Under the pieces are notes generated by a model, which ran no database searches, was not told the origin of the DNA, and worked only from the letters and a program-made list of their open reading frames with translations. Of a stretch of 64,000 nt of DNA, positions 27,946 to 37,845 are shown one piece after another; the stretch's first letter is position 1, and each line of letters begins with the position of its first letter. The position numbers and the translations under genes are program-made. Location of the stretch: positions 4,311,001-4,375,000 of the forward strand of contig NZ_OY781464.1 in the NCBI RefSeq assembly GCF_963676735.1. The letters run 5' to 3'. This stretch comes from an uncultured Draconibacterium sp. Lineage in GTDB: Bacteria; Bacteroidota; Bacteroidia; Bacteroidales; Prolixibacteraceae.

Positions 27946-28150
27946 TCGCTTTAATTTTTAATGATAACTAACAAAACCTGCACGTAGTAAGGCTGAAATA
28001 ATGCTTTAACAATGCTGGTTTTCGATTATTTCTGTTTCTGTTTAAATTCGATAACGAAGATACGCAATATGCCTGCGTCCGTTTGGAAATACAAACGCGA
28101 GTTTTGCACAGCTTGTTGTTCGCAACTGTAAAATAATCGAATTAAATTGG

Positions 28151-28429
28151 CTATTTCTTGCACTTGGCTCCGGCGCCACCACCACTAAAAAATAACATAA
28201 CCCCAATAAGAAAACCAAAGTTGTACCAGCCGCCAGCATTGGGGAAGGCATAAATTTCATAGTCGGTAAAAAGGCTTGCAATAAAACTAAACAGAAGAAT
28301 AAAACCATGAAGCACTCCTTTTAAAAACCCTGGCGGATCGGTAACATTCTCTAAGGATTGAGTAGCACATCCGGTAAAAAGCAGGGCAGCCACCACTACA
28401 ATGGAAAGCAGAAAAAATATACGTTTCAT
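28151..28429 (-). CDS. Small lipoprotein with two membrane segments
   Basis: 92 aa. Signal with lipobox LLFTGC; two hydrophobic segments follow, around GFLKGVLHGFILLFSFIASLF and FGFLIGVMLFFSGG, joined by a YEIYAFPNAGGWYN loop. It ends with GAGAKCKK. Similar small proteins occur in Bacteroidota, but no function is known to me. It stands alone between the SPOR lipoprotein and cysQ genes. Confidence 0.75.
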   Translation of the reverse strand: MKRIFFLLSIVVVAALLFTGCATQSLENVTDPPGFLKGVLHGFILLFSFIASLFTDYEIYAFPNAGGWYNFGFLIGVMLFFSGGGAGAKCKK

Positions 28430-28535
28430 TTTGTTTTGTTTTGATGAATGAGAAACTAAAAAAGGATCGTTGCAAAATTAGAACTACCGCATGCACAAGT
28501 TAGCTTATCCAGGGCGAAAAGAAAAACAGAACCAC

Positions 28536-29360
28536 TTATTCTTTAATGATTTCTTGCATAAACTTTACAAAATCAGGCGTATTCAATCTTTCGTTTAGCA
28601 TAACAAAGTGTGGATTTATTAGGATTGCCTTGTTGTACGCCATGGTTTCAAAGGTGTCTTGCCTGAAAACCACACCTCCAAACTCTTCTACCATTAACTG
28701 CCCCGGTGCGGTATCCCATTCCGAGCATGGACCTGCTTTCAGGTACATATCGGCATTACCTAAAATCATTTGAATTTGTTTTTTTGAACTGCCGCAATGT
28801 AAAATTTCCAGCTCAAAACTGCGTTTCATCTTTTCGATTAATTCCGCCTCGCGGGGTTTAAAAAACGAACGACTGGTGGCAATACGTATTTTCCCCTTGT
28901 AGGTATCGGGTTTTTCAACTGCCTTTGTTGTTCCCCGGGTTACAAATTCAACAATACCATTTCCCTTATCGCAGTACCAGCCTTTTTCTTTTAAAGGTTC
29001 GTAAATCCACCCTGTTACAGGCACGGTTTTATGAATAAGGGCGATGTTTATACAGAATTCGCCATTGCGTTTTATAAATTCTTTAGTTCCGTCGAGCGGA
29101 TCAACCAGGAAGTAATACTCCCAGCTTTTTCTGATTTTGTATTCCGGGAAATTTGTTTCTTCATCGAGAACCGGTATTTCAGGAAAAATTTGAGCGAGGC
29201 CGGCATTAATTATTTCACTCGATGCTTTATCAGCTTTTGTAACAGCAGTATTATCGGCTTTTACCTGCTCATCAAAGTCGTTACTTTCATAAACTTCAAT
29301 AATCGCTTTCCCGGCTTTTGCCAGTACATCATTAACTCCGTGTATTTTGTTTATGTCCAT
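28536..29360 (-). CDS. cysQ: 3'(2'),5'-bisphosphate nucleotidase CysQ
   Basis: 274 aa inositol-monophosphatase-fold enzyme removing the 3'-phosphate of PAP/PAPS, a by-product of sulfate activation. Metal-binding motifs are present: LDEET, DPLDGTKEF and EWDTAPGQLMVEEFGG. Length and motif spacing fit CysQ, and it lacks the longer FBPase features. No other sulfate-assimilation gene is in the window; the sulfatase locus at 54-58 kb is separate. Confidence 0.93.
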   Translation of the reverse strand: MDINKIHGVNDVLAKAGKAIIEVYESNDFDEQVKADNTAVTKADKASSEIINAGLAQIFPEIPVLDEETNFPEYKIRKSWEYYFLVDPLDGTKEFIKRNGEFCINIALIHKTVPVTGWIYEPLKEKGWYCDKGNGIVEFVTRGTTKAVEKPDTYKGKIRIATSRSFFKPREAELIEKMKRSFELEILHCGSSKKQIQMILGNADMYLKAGPCSEWDTAPGQLMVEEFGGVVFRQDTFETMAYNKAILINPHFVMLNERLNTPDFVKFMQEIIKE

Positions 29361-29519
29361 ATTGCTTTTGATTCCTGTAAATTTACGTTATCTGTGCTAC
29401 CAGTTGAAAAGCAGGCACAAAAAACAAGAGCTATTTAAATGTTTCTTTACAAACCGGCTACAAACTTATTTTAATGCGTTTCGTAATAGAATTACTACCT
29501 TTTGGCAGATTTAGCACCT

Positions 29520-30929
29520 ATGATATTTGGTAGAAATAAAAATAGAGCAATGGCAGTAGCGGGGCAGTTTTACCCTGCTTCGCCCGAAAAATTGCGGGCG
29601 CAACTAGATGAATATTTTCAGGAAGCTGCTAAAATTGACACCGACCAAACCTTACGGGCCTTAATTGCTCCGCATGCGGGATATGTGTTTAGCGGAAAAG
29701 TGGCAGCAGCAGCTTTTAAACAAATTCCACCCGGAAAAAAATATAAAACTGTTTTTGTGCTTGCGTCCAGTCATCGTTATTCGTTTAACGGAGCTTCGGT
29801 TTATACCCGGGGAAATTACGAAACACCCTTAGGCGAAATTCAGGTAAACACAACCGTGGCCAAAAAGCTACAAGCCGCATCATCGGTATTTACCGAACAT
29901 TCCGACTCGCATAACTACGAACACAGTTTAGAGGTGCAGCTCCCCTTTTTACAGTACCGACTGGGCAATGAGTTTTCGCTGGTACCCATTATTCTTGGCA
30001 CCCATTCAGCCAGCCACTGTAAAAAACTGGCGGAAGCATTGCGTCCCTATTTTACAGCTAACAATTTATTTATAATCAGTAGCGATTTCTCTCATTTCCC
30101 AGCCTGTAACGATGCCATTTCAACTGATTTACTTACCGCTGATGCCATTTGCACAAATAATGCCGACGAACTTTTAAAAACACTTGAAGCCAACAAAAAG
30201 AAAGCAATTTCCAACCTTGATACCTCGTTGTGTGGCTGGACCTCGGTGTTAAGCCTGCTCTACCTTACGCAAAACAGTAAGTTCGATTATAGAAAGCTGG
30301 CTTACCAAAACTCGGGAGATAATGCCTTGTATGGCGATAGAGAAAGGGTTGTGGGCTACTACGCAATTGGCATTTACGAACGACCTGTATTTCGAATAAG
30401 TAAAACCGAACAGGTGGAGATTTTGCAATGGACCCGGAATGCCATTGCCCGCTTTCTGGGCAAAAAAATAACTGAAGCAAAAACAAAAAAAAGTAGAATA
30501 CTGGAAACCAAAGCCGGTGTGTTTGTAAGCATTTATATAAATAACGAACTGCGCGGTTGTATAGGTGGCTTTGCAGGCGAAAAAACACTGCGTGAGATGA
30601 TAAGCACCCATGCGGTATCTGCTGCCAACGACAACCGTTTCAATCCGGTTGAACCTTTTGAGCTTGAAAACATGAGCCTGGAAGTTTCGGTGCTTACACC
30701 ATTAAAAAAAATCCATTCGATTGATGAGTTTCAACTGGGAAAGCATGGCATTTACATAAAAAGCGGATTTAACTCGGGCACTTTTCTGCCTCAGGTTGCC
30801 GAAAAAACAGGATGGAGCAAGGAAGAGTTTTTGGGAAGATGCGCAAAAGACAAAGCCGGCATAGGCTGGGAGGGCTGGAAAACTGCCGAGCTTTATACTT
30901 ATGAAGTGGCAATTGTAAAAGAGGTTTAG
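29520..30929 (+). CDS. AmmeMemoRadiSam protein B-protein A fusion (Memo + AMMECR1)
   Basis: 469 aa from ATG 29520; TTG 29502 and ATG 29550 are alternatives, the last giving MAVAGQFYPA. Residues ~10-285 are the Memo-like domain: APHAGYVFSG, NYEHSLEVQLPFLQ, SSDFSHFP and DTSLCGW, which carry the presumed metal ligands (His, Cys). Residues ~300-465 are the AMMECR1 domain (YINNELRGCIGGF, FNPVEPFELENMSLEVSVL). In bacteria and archaea these two are usually separate genes beside a radical-SAM gene (AmrS); the biochemical role is unsettled. No AmrS gene is in the window. The 3' end overlaps recO by four bases in convergent orientation. Confidence 0.93.
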   Translation: MIFGRNKNRAMAVAGQFYPASPEKLRAQLDEYFQEAAKIDTDQTLRALIAPHAGYVFSGKVAAAAFKQIPPGKKYKTVFVLASSHRYSFNGASVYTRGNYETPLGEIQVNTTVAKKLQAASSVFTEHSDSHNYEHSLEVQLPFLQYRLGNEFSLVPIILGTHSASHCKKLAEALRPYFTANNLFIISSDFSHFPACNDAISTDLLTADAICTNNADELLKTLEANKKKAISNLDTSLCGWTSVLSLLYLTQNSKFDYRKLAYQNSGDNALYGDRERVVGYYAIGIYERPVFRISKTEQVEILQWTRNAIARFLGKKITEAKTKKSRILETKAGVFVSIYINNELRGCIGGFAGEKTLREMISTHAVSAANDNRFNPVEPFELENMSLEVSVLTPLKKIHSIDEFQLGKHGIYIKSGFNSGTFLPQVAEKTGWSKEEFLGRCAKDKAGIGWEGWKTAELYTYEVAIVKEV

Positions 30930-31651
30930 GAAAATATTTCGTGAAGGACATTTAACGACTTGATTTCGCCAAGCGTATCAAAATGAAGTTTATAATAATC
31001 TACCAAACTTTTTAGCATCGAATCGCGCAGGTTCCGCGACAGCTTTAATTCATGCAGCTCGTTAATTTTTAACAGGGCAAGTTTTATCAACTGCGCTGTA
31101 ATTTCCTTATTGGCAAACATAGGGTGCGACGGCTCGAAAGGCACTACGGCACCTTTTTTTAAATCGAGCCAACCTTCGAAACCTGCCTGTGCAGTATCGG
31201 GCATAAACCCGAGGTACTCGGTTAAACGAAATAAAAAATACAAGTGAAAATTAGCCTTACCTTCCTCCATGAGGTCGAGGAATAAGAGGGCGTGTTTTAC
31301 AAAATTAAACAACTCGGGGTAGCTTTCTTGTTCGTGTATGGTTTTATACAACAATTCAGCCAGAAAAAGGGCCTGTGTCGACTTTGTAATATCATAAGGG
31401 ATATCCTGATAGGCGTTTAAACTTTTTATCGTTTTTATCCGCTGTATATCGCGCGATTGTTTTTGGTAAGCTTCCAGTTCAACCAAAAACAAAGGCTGCA
31501 ACACACTGGCCTTGTTTTTTGCCTTTTTGTTTCGCACGCTATTAACCATATAGCTTTGCCGGCCAAAATCTTTGGTAAAAATAGTGGCAATTACACTGCT
31601 TTCGCCATATTTTATAGTATGCAAAACTATACCTTCGGTTGCTGCAATCAT
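30926..31651 (-). CDS. recO: DNA repair protein RecO
   Basis: 241 aa. The N-terminal OB fold starts ATEGIVLHTIKYGESSVIATIFTKDFG, and the C-terminal helical region includes FLAELLYKTIHEQESYPELF and FRLTEYLGFMPD. RecO works with RecR to load RecA onto SSB-coated DNA. The zinc-finger Cys found in many RecO proteins are absent, as usual in Bacteroidota. It starts 27 bases after the porZ stop, probably the last gene of the yfhO-rdgB-porZ-recO transcript. Confidence 0.93.
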   Translation of the reverse strand: MIAATEGIVLHTIKYGESSVIATIFTKDFGRQSYMVNSVRNKKAKNKASVLQPLFLVELEAYQKQSRDIQRIKTIKSLNAYQDIPYDITKSTQALFLAELLYKTIHEQESYPELFNFVKHALLFLDLMEEGKANFHLYFLFRLTEYLGFMPDTAQAGFEGWLDLKKGAVVPFEPSHPMFANKEITAQLIKLALLKINELHELKLSRNLRDSMLKSLVDYYKLHFDTLGEIKSLNVLHEIFS

Positions 31652-31678
31652 GAAATACTCGGGCCTTAAAAAACGGGA

Positions 31679-34000
31679 TTAGTGTATAAAAAGTATTTTT
31701 GTAATATGCGTTTCTTCACCTTTTTCATCGTTACAAAACACCAGGTAAACGCCGGTTTTTACCCGATTACCATTCAGGTTGTTTCCATCCCACACTGCCT
31801 GGCCGCCAAACGAGGTTGTTTTATAAACAAGGTTTCCGCTGATATCCGTAATTTTTACATCGGTATTTTCAATTAATCCGGCAATGGTTACCGGGCCATC
31901 GTAGGTTTCGCGAACCGGGTTTGGGTACACATAAACATCGCTGTACGAATTGGCTCCTCCGGTTGCTTCTCCCTGGTACGAAATGAGTCCTTTATCGGTA
32001 CCAAAAAATACTTCACCATTTTTTTGGTTGATCGCAATTGAAAGAATGTTATTTGAAAGCAGCGGACTGTTTTCGGTAGTAAAATGCAACACTTCTGCTT
32101 CGCCACTTTCCGACACCAAAAACACACCTGAACTTTTTGTTCCCAGCCATTTGCGGTTGGCTCCGTCTACGGCAATTGCTGTTACTGTTTGCGTTTCCAA
32201 TAGCGGGTGATAAATGCCATCGTCGAGATCGAGCCCCGGCTGGGTGGCATAAAAATTATCTGAACTCCATATTCTTGAAGGACTACTATACACGGCTACT
32301 CCTTTCGAGCTACCAATCCAAATGGCACCATCCTGATCTTCAGCGATAGAGTAGACGTCATTCATTCGGGTAGTAATCTGGTCGGTTCCGTTACTAAAGT
32401 AGGTGGTTACCAGCAAGCGTTTTTTCTGGTCGCCATTTTTGCTGAGCACATAGGCATCGTGCCCTCCCGGGACAAGCAGCCACTTATCGTCGTTTTCATT
32501 AACAATAATATCGGTTACATTGTATTTGTTGGCAATTTCGGGCAGTTCAAACGATTCCCATTCGCCGGCCGGCGATAATTTGTGCACGTTATGCGAACAT
32601 TCTGCATTCGTCAACCAAAGGTTTCCGTCCGAATCAAAACTTAAGCCTCCAACGCGTGTAAAAGGCTCGTTTGGCTGTTCGGGTAATGCCGACTCCAACG
32701 GACTGTTCAGGTTAAAATACCTTTCCACCAATTCATCATTACGGTATTCCAACAGGCCACCGCCCCAACTGGCTACAAAAAAGTGGCTGGGGTCTTTTGG
32801 GTCCACCTCAATAGCTACAATATTATGAAAGCCTTGCAGTTCAGGGTGTGTTTGTTTTGAGAAATAGGTCCAACCATCGGTACCAAAACGCTGAAAAAGT
32901 GGCTCGACATACCCTACTGTACTTCCTGGTGCCATCCATACATCGGAATTGAAAGCACCCACAAAAAACATATCGTTATTAATTGGCCCGGGCGGGAGCG
33001 TCTGTTCAAAACTTTCGCCTGAATAGCGTACCAAAACTTCATTTCTATCAGCAATCCAAATTATTCCGCTGTTTGAAACACCCGCACTTTGCGGAGCAAT
33101 GCTATCATCGGTACGGTTGCTAAAAACATATTGTTTAATCTCGCCAATTTTCGAATGATTATTATCGATTACAAAAACGGCATCGCGGCTGGCAATGGTC
33201 AAATAACCGGCGTTGCTTTGCATATCTGCCACATAGCCAATCGAGGGATTGTAGGCTTCCCAGTTACCGTTGCTGTTGATAAACATTTCATCCTGGTACC
33301 ACTCGCCGGCAGCATAGTTGGCAATAATATTTCCGGCATGCAAAACCAGGTGGTTAAAATTTCCGTTAGGATATGCAATGTTGCTAACCTTAATCCAATT
33401 GGCAAAATTAGCCAGGTTGGGTTCATTCTTGTCGGCCTGATAAATGCCCTGGTTGGTAGCTGCAAAAATAGAAGTACCATCGGTTTCCACATCGTTAATT
33501 TCCATGGCTGTTCCCCCATCGCCAATGTAATAAGTGTCTTTTATTTCTTGTTTTGCGAGGTTTAACACCACAATTCCAAAGCCACAGGCGAGGTAAGCCT
33601 CATCTCCCGAAAAACAGATATTATTTATGGTTTTACTTCCCGCAATTGTTTTTCGTTTTATATCGGATAAATTTACCACATGGCCATCGTTAAAGAGCAG
33701 GTCGATATTGCTGTTGGTATAGGCAATTACCAACACCTGGTTATCGTTACTGTAGGCAATTGTTTTTACACCAAAATCAGACAGTTCAACGGCATCGCCA
33801 AATTTATTTACACTATTGTCTTCAAGGTCGTAGTAAAACAATCCGCCATCGGTTACACAATAAACTTTATTGGGCGAAACTGCAATTTTACTGGCATTGT
33901 TATACGAGAGATAATCTTTCCACGAGCCCTGTTCACGTTGGGCGCTAGCGGCAAAAGCCACCAAAATTAATACGGTAATAAGTATAAAACGATGCATCAT
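31679..34000 (-). CDS. porZ: Type IX secretion protein PorZ
   Basis: 773 aa. Signal peptide ends ASAQ, followed by the PorZ-type start GSWKDYLSYNNASKIAVSPNKVY. Two seven-bladed beta-propellers follow (WIADRNEVLVRY, DGNLWLTNAE, DGAIWIGSSKGVAVY), and a type A T9SS sorting domain closes the protein (VYPNPVRETYDG ... HITKILFIH). PorZ is part of the surface attachment complex that anchors T9SS cargo. The ATG directly abuts the rdgB stop, and recO follows. It is consistent with the T9SS substrates at 4-10 kb. Confidence 0.92.
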   Translation of the reverse strand: MMHRFILITVLILVAFAASAQREQGSWKDYLSYNNASKIAVSPNKVYCVTDGGLFYYDLEDNSVNKFGDAVELSDFGVKTIAYSNDNQVLVIAYTNSNIDLLFNDGHVVNLSDIKRKTIAGSKTINNICFSGDEAYLACGFGIVVLNLAKQEIKDTYYIGDGGTAMEINDVETDGTSIFAATNQGIYQADKNEPNLANFANWIKVSNIAYPNGNFNHLVLHAGNIIANYAAGEWYQDEMFINSNGNWEAYNPSIGYVADMQSNAGYLTIASRDAVFVIDNNHSKIGEIKQYVFSNRTDDSIAPQSAGVSNSGIIWIADRNEVLVRYSGESFEQTLPPGPINNDMFFVGAFNSDVWMAPGSTVGYVEPLFQRFGTDGWTYFSKQTHPELQGFHNIVAIEVDPKDPSHFFVASWGGGLLEYRNDELVERYFNLNSPLESALPEQPNEPFTRVGGLSFDSDGNLWLTNAECSHNVHKLSPAGEWESFELPEIANKYNVTDIIVNENDDKWLLVPGGHDAYVLSKNGDQKKRLLVTTYFSNGTDQITTRMNDVYSIAEDQDGAIWIGSSKGVAVYSSPSRIWSSDNFYATQPGLDLDDGIYHPLLETQTVTAIAVDGANRKWLGTKSSGVFLVSESGEAEVLHFTTENSPLLSNNILSIAINQKNGEVFFGTDKGLISYQGEATGGANSYSDVYVYPNPVRETYDGPVTIAGLIENTDVKITDISGNLVYKTTSFGGQAVWDGNNLNGNRVKTGVYLVFCNDEKGEETHITKILFIH

Positions 34001-34579
34001 TTAATCCAGCTTTTTTAAATAGTCAACAAGTTTCTGAACGGCTCTTCCCCGATGACTGATTTTGTTTTTTTCGCTTAGTTCCATCTCGGCAAACGACCGG
34101 TTTTCTCCTTCAGGTTTAAAAATGGGATCGTAGCCAAAACCCGCTCCCCCCTGTTTTTCTCTTAGTATTTCTCCATCTACAATTCCTTCAAATTGTTTCT
34201 CTTCGCCGTTAATAACCAGTGAAATTACAGTTCTAAAACGTGCTTTTCTATCATTTATTTTGGCCAGTTTATCCAGTACTTTTTTCATGTTGGCTTCTGC
34301 ACTTTTTTCTTCGCCGGCGTAACGGGCCGAATACACTCCCGGTTCTCCGTTCAGGGCTTCTATTTCCAGCCCGGTATCGTCGGCAAAACAGTTTATGCCA
34401 AATTTATCGTACACAAAAAAAGCTTTCTGGCTCGCATTCCCATCGAGTGTTGGTTGTTCTTCCGGAATATCCTCAAAACACTCAATATCTTTCAGGCTTA
34501 AAAGCGTAAAATGATTACCTAAAATAGCTTGCAGCTCTTCAAGTTTATGTCTGTTATTGGTTGCAAAAACAAGTTTCAT
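34001..34579 (-). CDS. rdgB: Non-canonical purine NTP pyrophosphatase (RdgB/HAM1)
   Basis: 192 aa. Signature FATNNRHKLEELQAIL, ADDTGLEIEALNGEPGVYSARYAG and GFGYDPIFKPEGENRSFAEM, with catalytic Asp and Glu present, and the end SHRGRAVQKL. It hydrolyses (d)ITP and XTP to protect DNA. It ends at the porZ start codon, with the YfhO-like gene 67 bases upstream, so co-transcription is likely. Confidence 0.95.
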   Translation of the reverse strand: MKLVFATNNRHKLEELQAILGNHFTLLSLKDIECFEDIPEEQPTLDGNASQKAFFVYDKFGINCFADDTGLEIEALNGEPGVYSARYAGEEKSAEANMKKVLDKLAKINDRKARFRTVISLVINGEEKQFEGIVDGEILREKQGGAGFGYDPIFKPEGENRSFAEMELSEKNKISHRGRAVQKLVDYLKKLD

Positions 34580-34646
34580 AATTGTAGAATTTCGCGTAAA
34601 AATAAGTAAAATGGTTCTACTTTTGGGGCAGTTTGTGGTTTGCCTG

Positions 34647-37600
34647 CTATTTGTATTCCATTTTCACTTTTAACTCGGCCAAATCAAAGCTTATTCGTTT
34701 TCTGTTCCAGAAGTAAATATGCACCTCATCGCCTTCCTCTAAATTAAAATTGTAATTTTTTACACCTGCAAACCGCGACCATTCGTCGGAAGCAAAAACA
34801 AAGTTTCCCAAATCCGTCGAATAATAGTCAAGTTGATCTTTGTTTCGTTTTACTGAAATAACCAGGTTTATCCCATCCGTTTTTTGGCTTAACCGCAAAT
34901 CGCCCAAAACACTTATTTTACTGAGGTTTTTGGTAGTTGAGTCGACTGCAAACTGTAAGGATGCCCCCCATTCATCACTTTCTGTAAAAGTATAAAAGCA
35001 GTTTCCCGACAGCGTATCATGAGCCACGCGTTTCCAATCGAATGACCATCCCGATTGATTCCCCTCCTCAAAATTTTCAACAAAGCTGTAATCTACGGCA
35101 TGGTGTTTTCTGGCCACAATCAACCCCGAATTTCTGCTGGTAATTATTTGCTTTTCGTCGGGAAAAAAGGATAAAAACAGCGCTAGAACCTCGTCACTCA
35201 CTCTGGCATTGGCCCAGGCAAAAGCAAATATTGGCGTTGTTGTTTTTGCCAGTATCTGACCAAAACCGGCTACATTCATATTTTCATCCAGAAAGGACTG
35301 GTAGTCTGCATTCGGCATGGGTTCGTGGCTGGCCGATGCTACACTTAAAAAGGTGGTAACGGCATTGCCCTTTTTATTTTTTAATACTTCAAATTCATTT
35401 TTAATTTGAGGCAATAGTCCCTGCTTGTTTTTAGCATAAAGGTATCGGTTAAGAGCTGTTAAAGCAATTATAACCATGCAGCTTCCATACAACACATATA
35501 GCATGTATTTTTTTTGAGTGGGTCTTTCTTTGCACTGCTGCTTTAACAGCAACAAGCTCAGCGCCAGCATAACCAAAACCGAGAATACAAAAGCAAACAG
35601 CACCACATTATTTCGGTAGCGAAACTCTAGCAGATGCTTTCCTGCAGGTAACAAAACCGACATTAATGCAAAATTACTTTTGAACAGGGTTTGTTTGTTT
35701 CCATCGACAAAAACCTGCCACCCCGAAAAATAATTTTGCTGAAAAACAAGCAGTTGCTCGTGTTTTGTTTCGGTTTGTAACTGTATATGGTTGGGCGAGT
35801 AACTGTTAATTGACATTTGGTCTGTCGTTTCGGTTTTTAAGGCACGGCCTTTTAAGCTGTTGAAATCTTCTTTGGCAAGCAAAACGGTACGTTTACCCAG
35901 ACCAATGGTATCAGCTAACGCTCGTACATCATCAGTAAAAAACAACACGGGTTGCTTTTTCATGGCTTCCAGCAACTTTGGGTAATTTCCGGTTAAATGG
36001 TAGTAAGCATCGGTTTTAAACGATACCAGCCCATCAAAAGTTACCCGCTTAGGAAATACATTGTTGTTTTTCCATGTAAACTCGTTGGATGCAGCATGGT
36101 CTGAGTTAGCCCCAATTGCCTGTTTGCCTGGTATCGGGAATCCTTTGGGTTCCGATTTTAAATAGTTGCTAAATTCAACAGGATCAACATTACCTGTTAC
36201 CGTATGTTTTTGGTTAAATTGAGTGGAAACAATGCCATCAGCCGCAAATAGCAACACCAAAAGCACAGCTCTTTTTTTTGCTGAACCGGCAAACACAAAA
36301 AACCAGGCTACCAGCAAAATAATCTGAACAACACCCTGAACAATTAAAGCCTGCTGACGACTTAAAGCCCTATTGCCTGGCGTAATTAATTGCTTTAAGT
36401 CAAAAGTGTTTAAGCCTGCTTCTGTTTTTACTAAAGAATAGATGATAACAGACAAAACAAAAAGTATTAAGAAGCCAGTGAACGCGGTATGCCTCTTTTT
36501 CTCCGTTGCCGAAAAATTTTCAAGGTTAACATTTAGCGCAGCATAAGTTAAAAAGCCAAAAATACACACAGCCCTAAAAATGGCAGGGTATTTAAACAGG
36601 TTCATAAACGGAAAGTAATCGAACAAGAATTGTCTTAAATAAAAACCATCGCCAAGTGCAACCAGGCCACAAGAAATAGCCGAAAATAAAAATACCAACG
36701 AAAGTTTGTTTTTGACTTTGACACTAAATGCCTGCAAAAACAGAAGCAGTCCGAACAGTCCGAAGTAAGCATTCGACATGCTCGGGTCGGTTTGAAAATA
36801 GGCCTGATCGCTTGTGCAGGCCAGCGGAAAAAGTAAGGACCAAAAAGACTGCACCGTAAATGGATTTAACAGCGTAGCCTCGAGTGTTAAGCCCGAATAG
36901 CGCTCTAAAAATGGCTTGGCCTGAACAAAAGCAACAATTAAAACAGTGCTTCCGGCCAATACAATAGCGGCCACAAGAATATGTTGCATCAGAAATGATT
37001 TGACAACTTTTTTCTCGTTACCTTTTTGGAATAAATAGTAAACAAAAAAAACCAGCAACAAATAAATGGTAATTATGGTAAGCCCCGGATAACTGGCAAA
37101 AACCATTAGCAAAAAAACCAGCGAAAAACGAAGCAGGCTTTTGCTGTTAAGCCCTTTTGCAAACTGCAAATAGCTGGCTACAACGAGTGGCATCAGCGCA
37201 TAACCAATTATAAAACCCAGGTGCTGGGCATGCCCCACCGTAAAGCCTGAAAGCATATAGGCAATAGATAAACTCAGAGCCGTTAATTCGTTGCTTGCCA
37301 GGGTGCGTAAAAAATACCGAAAACAAATGCCTGCCAAAAAAACATAAACTAAAAAAACATATTGCAGGGTAATGTTGGAGTAGCCAAATGTATTGGCAAC
37401 AATCCAAAATTCTGGGTTAAACACCGATACAAGATCAGCATAAAACGGCACTCCGTAAAGCATATATGGGTTCCAAAACGGAAAGCTATTGTTTAACACC
37501 GCTTCGGAAAAGAAATAACGTGCCGGCAAATAGGCATCCACAAAATCCCATTTCATGCCATTTTTAAGGAAAGCGACCTGCCAAAAAGCAAGCGTGGCAA

Positions 37601-37694
37601 CTGCCAGCAAAATAAAGGTTCCGTACTTTTTTATGAATTGGTTGTTTTGCAATTTTTCGGTGCTATTTTTCTCAAAAATAACATCAATTGGCAA
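34647..37694 (-). CDS. YfhO-family multi-pass membrane protein
   Basis: 1015 aa from TTG 37694; no ATG lies in frame until residue 47, so a TTG start (this one or 37652) is needed to keep the first membrane helix. About 12 hydrophobic segments fill residues 25-460. YfhO-type motifs are visible: WDFVDAYLPARYFFSEAVLNN, FPFWNPYMLYGVPFYADL and YMLSGFTVGHAQH. A large soluble domain (~480-680) includes FSGWQVFVDG, another membrane pair lies at 685-740, and the C-terminal ~250 residues are extracytoplasmic. YfhO proteins are GT-C-fold glycosyltransferase-like; a role in cell-surface glycan addition is inferred. Confidence 0.85.
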   Translation of the reverse strand: MPIDVIFEKNSTEKLQNNQFIKKYGTFILLAVATLAFWQVAFLKNGMKWDFVDAYLPARYFFSEAVLNNSFPFWNPYMLYGVPFYADLVSVFNPEFWIVANTFGYSNITLQYVFLVYVFLAGICFRYFLRTLASNELTALSLSIAYMLSGFTVGHAQHLGFIIGYALMPLVVASYLQFAKGLNSKSLLRFSLVFLLMVFASYPGLTIITIYLLLVFFVYYLFQKGNEKKVVKSFLMQHILVAAIVLAGSTVLIVAFVQAKPFLERYSGLTLEATLLNPFTVQSFWSLLFPLACTSDQAYFQTDPSMSNAYFGLFGLLLFLQAFSVKVKNKLSLVFLFSAISCGLVALGDGFYLRQFLFDYFPFMNLFKYPAIFRAVCIFGFLTYAALNVNLENFSATEKKRHTAFTGFLILFVLSVIIYSLVKTEAGLNTFDLKQLITPGNRALSRQQALIVQGVVQIILLVAWFFVFAGSAKKRAVLLVLLFAADGIVSTQFNQKHTVTGNVDPVEFSNYLKSEPKGFPIPGKQAIGANSDHAASNEFTWKNNNVFPKRVTFDGLVSFKTDAYYHLTGNYPKLLEAMKKQPVLFFTDDVRALADTIGLGKRTVLLAKEDFNSLKGRALKTETTDQMSINSYSPNHIQLQTETKHEQLLVFQQNYFSGWQVFVDGNKQTLFKSNFALMSVLLPAGKHLLEFRYRNNVVLFAFVFSVLVMLALSLLLLKQQCKERPTQKKYMLYVLYGSCMVIIALTALNRYLYAKNKQGLLPQIKNEFEVLKNKKGNAVTTFLSVASASHEPMPNADYQSFLDENMNVAGFGQILAKTTTPIFAFAWANARVSDEVLALFLSFFPDEKQIITSRNSGLIVARKHHAVDYSFVENFEEGNQSGWSFDWKRVAHDTLSGNCFYTFTESDEWGASLQFAVDSTTKNLSKISVLGDLRLSQKTDGINLVISVKRNKDQLDYYSTDLGNFVFASDEWSRFAGVKNYNFNLEEGDEVHIYFWNRKRISFDLAELKVKMEYK

Positions 37695-37798
37695 ATAGTT
37701 TGGCTTTTGCTTTTAAAGTTTTCGTTTCTACACAGCTGCAGGTGGCCAGGCATTCATTTTAAGTGCCCATACCAAAACCGGTACTTAGGGGCACAAAG

Positions 37799-37825
37799 AA
37801 GCCGCTTGATTATCATCAGCGGCCT
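37799..37825 (-). terminator. Intrinsic terminator of the ArsR gene
   Basis: Minus strand GCCGCTGAT-GATA-ATCAAGCGGC followed by TTCTTT, 21 bases after the arsR-like stop. One mismatch in the stem. Confidence 0.7.
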
Positions 37826-37845
37826 GTCATTTACTGATATTTTCT

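Noticed and set aside
28042..28308. 88-aa minus-strand frame overlapping the small lipoprotein
   Set aside because: It shares most of its length with the better lipoprotein frame and has no signal or start support.
33089..33565. 158-aa plus-strand frame inside porZ
   Set aside because: Antisense to a full-length conserved protein; composition is that of a shadow frame.
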